This document shows positions 1-5,171 of a DNA stretch of 5,584 nucleotides, piece after piece. This DNA is from JBAXLO01 sp037134755 (lineage in GTDB: Bacteria; Bacteroidota; Bacteroidia; Bacteroidales; JACABE01), in NCBI GenBank assembly GCA_037134755.1, contig JBAXLO010000267.1, forward strand, positions 1 through 5,584. The letters are read 5' to 3'. The stretch's first letter is position 1; every line of letters begins with the position of its first letter. The notes under the pieces are model-generated. The model was not told where the DNA came from and did no database searches. It saw only the letters and a list, made by a program, of their open reading frames with translations. The position numbers were made by a program, and so were the translations under genes.

Positions 1-55
1 GTAGGAATCTGGTAAATTTCAAGAAATGCAATGAATAATAAGTTGATGCTCACGC
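1..55 (-). repeat. Left copy of an inverted REP/MITE-like repeat pair (runs off the window)
   Basis: Read on the minus strand from 55 to 1, this stretch carries the same ordered blocks as the plus-strand stretch starting at 60: GCGTGAGC (55-48), TTGCATTTC (31-23) and TTACCAGA (15-8). The spacers between blocks differ in length and sequence, so this is a diverged copy in opposite orientation, not a recent duplication. The two copies can pair with each other (8-15 with 89-96, 23-31 with 77-85, 49-55 with 60-66), giving a long interrupted hairpin with its tip at TATG (56-59). The copy probably continues left of the window. Paired, inverted, non-coding palindromic units are typical of REP/BIME elements and of small non-autonomous transposable elements. 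Assignment to either class is inference. Confidence 0.55.
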
Positions 56-59
56 TATG

Positions 60-128
60 GCGTGGGCTTAATTTATTTGCATTTCGGGTTACCAGAACCT
101 CTACACAAATACGGTTATAGTCCCACGC
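60..128 (+). repeat. Right copy of the repeat pair, bounded by 7-bp inverted ends
   Basis: This 69-bp unit starts with GCGTGGG (60-66) and ends with the exact reverse complement CCCACGC (122-128). Inside, TATTTG (74-79) can pair with CAAATA (106-111), and GGTT (87-90) with AACC (96-99) around ACCAG, so the unit alone can fold as a nested stem. It shares GCGTGRGC, TTGCATTTC and TTACCAGA, in that order, with the minus-strand copy at 1-55. Six T residues (129-134) follow the right end, so in RNA the outer stem could also act as a weak terminator for anything transcribed from the left. No open reading frame of note lies in it. It could be a REP-type element, a MITE-like remnant, or the 3' part of a structured RNA. 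Confidence 0.55.
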
Positions 129-199
129 TTTTTTATTTATCAAAATTAAATTAATAAAACTCTTCAGAGGGGCAAGAAGAAAAATAAATAATAATAACA

Positions 200-1075
200 A
201 TGAAAAAAGTTTTATTTAATTTAAAATCTTTAAGCATTATTGCTTTACTGATGTTTGCTTTAATTCTTACTAATAGTTGTAAGAAAGATAATACTAACAA
301 TTCACCAACACAACTTGCTCCAATTGCAAGTTTTACTTTCACTCAAAACAGTCAAAATGTTCCTTCTGTTGCAACTTTTACAAATACTTCTCAAAATGCC
401 ACGAGCTATAGTTGGAATTTTGGAGATGGTGCTAGTTCAACTGATGTTAATCCTACGCATACTTATACACAAAGTGGGACTTATTCAGTGATATTAACAG
501 CTATTGGAAATGGAGGGAGTAACACAAATACGCAAACTGTATATGTTGGTGTAACGCCTCCTACTAGACTACAGTTAAATTTAAAAGACAATATTGGGAA
601 TGTTGTATCAGGTGCAACTGTCAAACTTTATGCTTCATTGTCAGATTGGACAAATGGGACAAATCAAGTTGGAACAACTCAAATTTCAGATGCTGCTGGG
701 AATGTCATGTTTAGTAATTTATCTAGCACTTATTATTATTGGTTTGCGGAGAATGGATGTTCTAATAATGCAAATAGCGGAAATACCACAAGTAATCCAT
801 TAAATGCAAATGTAATTAATTATGGTAGTACAATACTTTCAAGTACAGGCACATTAAAATTTGTAAATACTTCAACAAATCCTTACCATGTATACATTAA
901 TGGTGTTTTATCTTTTGATATGAATGGTGGAACAACTAAATATAAGTATTATGTTCCTATTGGATATTATACATTACGAGTATTACAAATAAGTGGATAT
1001 GTACTTTATCCAACAGATGAAACATTTACTGGTACTATTTCTTGCGGAACAACTTTAACAACAACATATCCTTAA
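200..1075 (+). CDS. Secreted PKD-domain lipoprotein
   Basis: A 291-residue protein of unknown specific function. Residues 1-26 form a signal peptide (Lys-Lys start, then a hydrophobic core around 11-23) ending in a lipobox, LTNS before Cys27, so it should be lipidated by Lgt and cut by signal peptidase II. The following KKDN resembles the charged start common in Bacteroidota lipoproteins, some of which reach the cell surface. Residues about 41-117 are a PKD domain, with the diagnostic WNFGDG at 72-77 and HTYTQSGTYSV at 88-98. Residues about 122-212 (VSGATVKLY, then DAAGNVMFSNL) look like a carboxypeptidase-regulatory/Cna-B type beta sandwich. Residues about 215-291 (YHVYINGV, YVPIGYYTLRV) resemble a PEGA-like beta domain. 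The last two assignments are weaker. No enzyme motif and no type IX sorting tail is evident, so a binding or scaffold role is likely. The gene stands alone: no canonical promoter is visible in the 65 bp before it, the leader is A-rich without a Shine-Dalgarno, and an intrinsic terminator follows. Confidence 0.88.
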   Translation: MKKVLFNLKSLSIIALLMFALILTNSCKKDNTNNSPTQLAPIASFTFTQNSQNVPSVATFTNTSQNATSYSWNFGDGASSTDVNPTHTYTQSGTYSVILTAIGNGGSNTNTQTVYVGVTPPTRLQLNLKDNIGNVVSGATVKLYASLSDWTNGTNQVGTTQISDAAGNVMFSNLSSTYYYWFAENGCSNNANSGNTTSNPLNANVINYGSTILSSTGTLKFVNTSTNPYHVYINGVLSFDMNGGTTKYKYYVPIGYYTLRVLQISGYVLYPTDETFTGTISCGTTLTTTYP

Positions 1076-1117
1076 ACAACATCTTCCTACTTCAATAAAA
1101 TAAAACATATTGATTCA

Positions 1118-1160
1118 AAAGCCCAGCATACTTAAGAATATGCAGGGCTTTCGTTTTTTT
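1118..1160 (+). terminator. Intrinsic terminator of the PKD lipoprotein gene
   Basis: AAAGCCC (1118-1124) pairs with GGGCTTT (1145-1151). After an A/A mismatch, GCATA (1126-1130) pairs with TATGC (1139-1143) around an 8-nt loop. Seven T residues follow at 1154-1160. It lies 43 bp after the lipoprotein stop codon and should isolate the nuclease gene from upstream transcription. Confidence 0.88.
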
Positions 1161-1164
1161 CTTC

Positions 1165-1205
1165 TCTTTTATATTTAAACCCTGACTTCGGTTATAAATA
1201 TAAAA
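1165..1205 (+). repeat. Direct repeat copy 1 with hairpin, upstream of the nuclease gene
   Basis: Positions 1165-1203 match 2329-2367 in the same orientation over 39 bp with two differences. The repeat is itself an imperfect palindrome: TTTTATATTTAAACC (1167-1181) pairs over 15 bp with 1190-1205, leaving one bulged A (1194) and an 8-nt loop CTGACTTC (1182-1189). The two differences between copies both fall in the loop region and the stem is identical where shared, as expected if the folded form matters. It ends 65 bp before the nuclease start codon and 15 bp before the promoter. Confidence 0.7.
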
Positions 1206-1220
1206 ATCATAAAAAGATAC

Positions 1221-1249
1221 TTGATAATGGGATTAATTGTTTAATTTTG
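1221..1249 (+). promoter_or_regulatory. Bacteroidota-type promoter of the nuclease gene
   Basis: TTG at 1221-1223 and TAATTTTG at 1242-1249 fit the known Bacteroidota housekeeping promoter (-33 TTG, -7 TAnnTTTG) with an 18-bp spacer. This predicts a transcription start near 1255 and a short leader of about 15 nt before the ATG at 1271. It lies after the lipoprotein terminator, so the nuclease gene is probably its own transcription unit. No operator is obvious beyond the adjacent hairpin repeat. Confidence 0.65.
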
Positions 1250-1270
1250 TAGTGATATATTAAATAAACT

Positions 1271-2272
1271 ATGCAGATAGTAACAGACATAAAGTACATT
1301 GTAAGGCAAGCACAACAAAATGCCTATCGCAGTATAAACCGTGCGATGGTAGTAGCATATTGGCTGGTTGGCAAACGTATAGTAGAAGAGGAACAACAAG
1401 GTGAAAGAAAAGCTACTTATGGCAAAGCTGTAATTAAAAATCTTTCAGTTGAGCTTCAAAAGGAGTTTGGCAAAGGTTTTTCGGAACGAAATATAGAGCA
1501 GATGCGTGCATTCTATTTGCAATATTCAATTCCGCAGATACTGTCTGCGGAATTACAAACTCCCGATTTTCAATTGAGTTGGTCGCATTATCAGATGCTC
1601 ATTAGAATTGAAAACAAAGAGGAACGGCAGTTTTATGAAATAGAAGCAATAGCAAATAACTGGAGTTTGCGAGAACTTAAAAGACAGTTTGATACAGCTT
1701 TATATTTGCGTTTAGGTCTTAGTACAGATAAAGAAGGATTTGAAAATTTAGCAATTGAAGGACATTCAATAGAAAACACGACTGATTTAGTTAAAGACCC
1801 ATATATTTTAGAGTTTCTAGACCTTAAAGAACATTATAGTTATTCGGAAAGCGATTTGGAAAATGAAATAATAAATAAATTAGAACAATTTTTATTAGAA
1901 CTTGGTAAAGGATATACATTTGTTGCTCGTCAGAAAAGAATATCATTTGAAGAACGACATTTTTATATTGATTTGGTTTTTTATAATCGTTTGCTGCGTT
2001 GTTTCGTTATTATTGATTTGAAAATAGGTGACCTGAAACACCAGGATCTTGGACAAATGCAGATGTATGTAAATTATTATGATAGATTTGTAAAACTTGA
2101 TGACGAAAACAAAACAATAGGCATTGTACTTTGTAAAGATAAAAGCGAAACAATGGTAGAAATTACATTACCGGAAGATAATCAACAAATCTTTGCAAGT
2201 CGTTATCAAACTGTACTCCCAAGTAAAGAAGAATTAAAACAACTGCTAATTCAGCACCACGAAATCAAATAA
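1271..2272 (+). CDS. DUF1016/YhcG-family predicted PD-(D/E)xK nuclease
   Basis: A complete 333-residue protein with the two-part architecture of the YhcG family. The N-terminal helical part (about 10-150) carries the conserved GKRIVEEEQQG (34-44), YGK (50-52), FGKGFSERNIEQMRAFY (66-82), LSWSHY (102-107) and NWSLRELKRQ (130-139). The C-terminal nuclease fold (about 175-325) has Asp234 in YIDLVFYN, the Asp249-Leu-Lys251 dyad in VIIDLKIG, and GQMQMYVNYYD (261-271), consistent with an intact PD-(D/E)xK active site; most relatives recalled have Glu at 249. Function in this family is poorly defined: members are predicted DNA nucleases, often found in accessory or defence-rich regions. No restriction-modification, toxin-antitoxin or transposase gene is next to it here. 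It has its own promoter, no Shine-Dalgarno, and lies between two direct hairpin repeats (1165 and 2329), which suggests it arrived or moves as a cassette. It converges on the heme operon. Confidence 0.9.
   Translation: MQIVTDIKYIVRQAQQNAYRSINRAMVVAYWLVGKRIVEEEQQGERKATYGKAVIKNLSVELQKEFGKGFSERNIEQMRAFYLQYSIPQILSAELQTPDFQLSWSHYQMLIRIENKEERQFYEIEAIANNWSLRELKRQFDTALYLRLGLSTDKEGFENLAIEGHSIENTTDLVKDPYILEFLDLKEHYSYSESDLENEIINKLEQFLLELGKGYTFVARQKRISFEERHFYIDLVFYNRLLRCFVIIDLKIGDLKHQDLGQMQMYVNYYDRFVKLDDENKTIGIVLCKDKSETMVEITLPEDNQQIFASRYQTVLPSKEELKQLLIQHHEIK
1528..1554. repeat. Perfect 11-bp palindrome inside the nuclease gene
   Basis: AATTCCGCAGA (1528-1538) and TCTGCGGAATT (1544-1554) are exact reverse complements around the 5-nt loop TACTG. 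It encodes about residues 87-95 (IPQILSAEL), between the conserved FYLQY and LSWSHY segments of the N-terminal domain, where the family commonly varies in length. It could form a strong hairpin in the mRNA or be a binding site on the DNA, but no function can be read from sequence. Confidence 0.6.
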
Positions 2273-2328
2273 GACCTTATAAACCTGATAATATGAACTG
2301 TCAGGAAATTAATTGCACATTCTTTTAT

Positions 2329-2367
2329 TCTTTTATATTTAAACCCTGCCTTTGGTTATAAATATAA
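2329..2367 (+). repeat. Direct repeat copy 2 with hairpin, downstream of the nuclease gene
   Basis: Second copy of the 39-bp repeat at 1165-1203, same orientation, two differences. Stem 2333-2345 pairs with 2354-2367 (13 bp, one bulged A at 2358) around loop CTGCCTTT (2346-2353). It lies 56 bp after the nuclease stop codon. The spacing between equivalent bases of the two copies is 1164 bp and includes the whole nuclease gene and its promoter. It might slow or end nuclease transcription, but it has no run of T residues after the stem. Confidence 0.7.
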
Positions 2368-2386
2368 TCATCATCATTATAAAAAT

Positions 2387-2426
2387 AAAAAAAACCTAAT
2401 CCAATATGATACTGGATTAGGTTTTT
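2387..2426 (-). terminator. Bidirectional intrinsic terminator ending the heme operon
   Basis: AAAAACCTAATCCA (2390-2403) and TGGATTAGGTTTTT (2413-2426) form a perfect 14-bp stem with a 9-nt loop. For minus-strand transcripts leaving hemB the stem runs into eight U residues (2394-2387), giving a strong terminator 24 bp after the hemB stop. On the plus strand five U residues (2422-2426) end the stem, so it can also stop transcription from the converging nuclease gene. Confidence 0.9.
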
Positions 2427-2450
2427 ATATTTATGTACTTTATTTGTGTA

Positions 2451-3431
2451 TTATTTAAGTCTGTTTAAAACCAAAGCAGCTTCAACAGCGTGGTATGTAA
2501 TGATAATATCAGCACCAGCTCTTTTAATAGAAGTTAAAACTTCCATCATCACTCTTTCGCCATCAATCCAATCGTTTGCAGCAGCAGCTTTTACCATTGA
2601 AAACTCACCACTAACATTGTAAGCAGCTACCGGCATTCTGAATTCAGTTTTAACACGGTAAATAACGTCAAGATAACTTAAAGCAGGTTTTACCATAACG
2701 ATATCAGCGCCTTCGGCAATGTCTAACTCAACTTCGCGGATAGCTTCGTCACTGTTAGCAGGATTCATTTGATAGGTTGCTCTGTTGCCAAATTTAGGCG
2801 CACTTTCAGCAGCTTCTCTGAATGGACCATAGAAACCTGAAGCATATTTAGCAGCGTAAGACATGATAGGGATTTTTTCAAAATGATTTAAATCCAATTG
2901 CTCACGGATAATAGCAACTCTACCATCCATCATATCACTTGGAGCAATCATATCAGCACCGGCTTCAGCCAACGAAACTGATTGTTTTGCCAAGGTAACC
3001 AAGGTTAAATCATTATCCACATCACCATCAACGATAGTTCCGCAATGACCATGAACTGTATATTCGCAATTGCAAACATCAGCAATTATATAAAGATCTT
3101 TAATCTCTTTTTTGATAGCTCTGATAGCCTGTTGAACGATACCATCATGTTGACAAGCAACTGTTCCATCCTCATCTTTTTGAGCAGGAATACCAAAAAG
3201 CAATACAGCTTTTACACCACTTGCATATACTTTTTTACATTCTTCTACTACGTTTTCAACTGAGAGCTGATAATTACCCGGCATTGATTTAATCTCATTA
3301 CGTACATTGGTGCCAGCAATTACAAATAAAGGCATTACAAAATCGTCAACTGATAATTTAGTTTCAGTTACCATTTGTCTTAAAACGCCATTATATCTTA
3401 ATCTTCTCATTCTAGTTACCGGAAAATTCAT
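2451..3431 (-). CDS. hemB: Delta-aminolevulinic acid dehydratase (porphobilinogen synthase)
   Basis: Complete, 326 residues, the usual length. It condenses two 5-aminolevulinate molecules into porphobilinogen in the cytoplasm, normally as a homo-octamer. The zinc site is present: Cys120, Cys122 and Cys130 in DVCNCEYTVHGHCG (118-131), marking it as a Zn-type enzyme and not the aspartate-rich Mg-type. Both Schiff-base lysines are in place: Lys195 in MSYAAKYASGFYGPFREA (190-207) and Lys248 in VMVKPALSYLD (245-255). FGNRATYQMNPAN (214-226) is also typical. The start at MNFPVTRMRRLR gives the normal N-terminal arm. It is the last gene of the minus-strand heme cluster, 30 bp after hemCD, with no Shine-Dalgarno and no promoter evident in that gap, and a strong terminator follows the stop. 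No heme-responsive element is seen. Confidence 0.97.
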   Translation of the reverse strand: MNFPVTRMRRLRYNGVLRQMVTETKLSVDDFVMPLFVIAGTNVRNEIKSMPGNYQLSVENVVEECKKVYASGVKAVLLFGIPAQKDEDGTVACQHDGIVQQAIRAIKKEIKDLYIIADVCNCEYTVHGHCGTIVDGDVDNDLTLVTLAKQSVSLAEAGADMIAPSDMMDGRVAIIREQLDLNHFEKIPIMSYAAKYASGFYGPFREAAESAPKFGNRATYQMNPANSDEAIREVELDIAEGADIVMVKPALSYLDVIYRVKTEFRMPVAAYNVSGEFSMVKAAAANDWIDGERVMMEVLTSIKRAGADIIITYHAVEAALVLNRLK

Positions 3432-3461
3432 ATTATTAGTATTAAATTGTTATTATAAAAA

Positions 3462-5171
3462 TTAATTCTTAAAGTATTCAATCATTGAGTCAATAAGCCC
3501 TTCAACATTTGATTTTTTTGCTGTAACTAAAGCCTTGAATCCTGCCTCTTCTAGTGCCTTTGAAGTAGTAGAACCTATGCTTGCCATCTTAAGGTTTTTG
3601 ATTTTATCAGCATCATAAAATGAACAGAAATTATTAAATGTAGAAGGACTTGTAAAAATAATTAGATCGTATTTATTATTATTAATGAGTTCAATTATAG
3701 AAGAATCTACAGTCTTTGGTTTTTCAGTTTTATAAACATCCAAACGCTTCACAGTATTTTCTTTTGATAAGCTATTATATAAGGTATCATCTGCAAGATT
3801 GCCTAACGAAAGCAGGAACTTTTGATTAGTTGGTTTGTGTTCTTTATAGAATTCATCCAGCAAATCTTCTGAAGTATTGCCCTGACTTATAAAATGAGGA
3901 GCGTAACCATAATAATCAAGTTCAACAGCAGTTTTGTTTCCAATAACAGCTATTTTAAGAGTCTCAGGTAAAGCAGTACTGCCTTTTAAATCACTTAAAT
4001 GTTTGAAGAAATTTACTACACCGTTTTTACTTGTAAAGATTACCCAGTTAAATTCATTTAAGTTATTCAACAAATTTAAATCATCTTGTGAAGGAGTTGT
4101 AGGTGTAATCTCAATCATTGGCAAGGACACTAATTTAGCTCCTTGTTTCTGTAGTAATCCCGGAAGTGTATCACCAGCTTCAATAGCTCTGGTTGAAATG
4201 ATAACTTTATCTTTTAAAGGCATAGTGCCTTTAACTTCAGTTAGGTTAATATCTCTAATGGCATCAAGAATTTCTTTCCCACCATTTTCAAAAAGTTTCT
4301 TAGCAATAGCTTTTGAAGCTTCAACAGCATCTTCTACCTTGCAGTTTATTGTTTCTTTTAAAAACTGACTTCCGTCAATACTTGAAATAAAACCTGTCAA
4401 CTGGAAATTATCTCCTTCAATTTTACTATGACTACCAACAGGTATCTGACAACCACCTTCTAAAGTCTTCAAAAAAGCACGTTCAGCAGAAGTAGTTATC
4501 ATTGTTTCTTTATCATTGATCTTAGAAAGTAAATCTTCAATAAATGGATCGTTTTCTCTAATCTCAATTGCTATAGCCCCCTGACTACATGCAGGAATCA
4601 TAACTGTAGGGTCAATTAATTCAGAAATAAACTCACTCATTTCTAATCTTTGCAAACCTGCCGCAGCCATTATCATCACATCGCAATAGCCTTCCTGCAT
4701 CTTACGGATACGGGTATTTACGTTGCCACGTATCTCAACTATTTTAAAGTCTTTATTTATTTTTAGTAATTGTGCTTTTCTTCTTAAGCTTGAAGTTGCA
4801 ATGGTATGTTCGGCAGTAAGATCTTTCAGCTTCATGTTGTTACTGCTGATTAAAGCATCTCTTACATCGCCACGTTGTAGAACTGCACCTAATTTTGCAC
4901 CTTCCGGGAAAGTGGTAGGTAAATCTTTTAAACTATGTACAGCCATGTCAATTTCGTTGTTGAACATAGCTACTTCCAATTCTTTTGTGAATAAGCCTTT
5001 GTCTCCAATTTTAGAAAGTGGAACGTCAAGGATTATATCTCCTTTTGTTTTTATTATTTCTATCTCGAATACTATTTCAGGATATTTTGCTTCAAGTTCT
5101 TCTTTTACTCTATATGCCTGGTATAATGCTAGCTTGCTTCCTCTGGTTCCTATACGGACGGTTTGTTTCAT
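3462..5171 (-). CDS. hemCD: Fused hydroxymethylbilane synthase / uroporphyrinogen-III synthase
   Basis: A 569-residue fusion catalysing two successive cytoplasmic steps: polymerisation of four porphobilinogens to hydroxymethylbilane, then ring closure with D-ring inversion to uroporphyrinogen III. Residues 1 to about 310 are HemC: RIGTRGSKLAL (6-16), HSLKDLPT (79-86, catalytic Asp83), ATSSLRRKAQL (125-135), RGNVNTR (148-154) and EGGCQIPVG (238-246), whose Cys241 binds the dipyrromethane cofactor. Residues about 320-569 are HemD: IISTRA (324-329), VIFTSKNGV (377-385), VYKTEKP (479-485), IIFTSPSTFNNF (504-515) and SIGSTTSKALEEAGF (531-545). HemD is weakly conserved, so this half rests on these patterns and on context. 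Both halves have stand-alone length with almost no linker and no in-frame stop between them. The ATG at 5171 overlaps the hemA stop by one base, supporting this start and coupled translation. Fusions of these two domains are known in some bacteria; separate genes are more common. Confidence 0.94.
   Translation of the reverse strand: MKQTVRIGTRGSKLALYQAYRVKEELEAKYPEIVFEIEIIKTKGDIILDVPLSKIGDKGLFTKELEVAMFNNEIDMAVHSLKDLPTTFPEGAKLGAVLQRGDVRDALISSNNMKLKDLTAEHTIATSSLRRKAQLLKINKDFKIVEIRGNVNTRIRKMQEGYCDVMIMAAAGLQRLEMSEFISELIDPTVMIPACSQGAIAIEIRENDPFIEDLLSKINDKETMITTSAERAFLKTLEGGCQIPVGSHSKIEGDNFQLTGFISSIDGSQFLKETINCKVEDAVEASKAIAKKLFENGGKEILDAIRDINLTEVKGTMPLKDKVIISTRAIEAGDTLPGLLQKQGAKLVSLPMIEITPTTPSQDDLNLLNNLNEFNWVIFTSKNGVVNFFKHLSDLKGSTALPETLKIAVIGNKTAVELDYYGYAPHFISQGNTSEDLLDEFYKEHKPTNQKFLLSLGNLADDTLYNSLSKENTVKRLDVYKTEKPKTVDSSIIELINNNKYDLIIFTSPSTFNNFCSFYDADKIKNLKMASIGSTTSKALEEAGFKALVTAKKSNVEGLIDSMIEYFKN
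4214..4234 (-). promoter_or_regulatory. Hairpin with possible internal HemD start at the HemC/HemD junction
   Basis: On the minus strand TTAAAGGCA and TGCCTTTAA form a perfect 9-bp stem with a 3-nt loop (CTA), covering codons 313-320 of the fusion (VKGTMPLK). The ATG of Met317 lies in it, preceded by AAAGG with a 4-nt gap, which resembles a Shine-Dalgarno. Starting there would give a 253-residue HemD alone, a normal length. This is suggestive only: the organism group seldom depends on Shine-Dalgarno sequences, and the stem would hide both AAAGG and ATG. Confidence 0.3.

Noticed and set aside
3..38. Possible C-terminal tail of an upstream plus-strand gene (11 codons then TAA)
   Set aside because: Too short to recognise, and the same bases form the left copy of the inverted repeat, so coding cannot be supported.
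72..79. -7 promoter box in TTTATTTG for the lipoprotein gene
   Set aside because: It reads TTTATTTG, lacking the TA of TAnnTTTG, and lies inside the repeat pairing region; no promoter is called.
2284..2305. Terminator hairpin for the nuclease gene (CCTGA/TCAGG)
   Set aside because: Only five base pairs, a 12-nt loop and no T-run afterwards; the 2387-2426 stem is a far better stop.
1165..2367. Insertion sequence or CRISPR array
   Set aside because: Only two repeat copies, in direct orientation and 1164 bp apart; the enclosed gene is not a transposase and there are no regular spacers.
1271..2451. Defence island or toxin-antitoxin system around the nuclease
   Set aside because: A single gene with no partner; both neighbours are terminated transcription units of unrelated function.
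3934..4368. Plus-strand open frame of 144 codons
   Set aside because: Antisense to the HemC/HemD fusion, with Ser/Leu-rich shadow composition and no motif.
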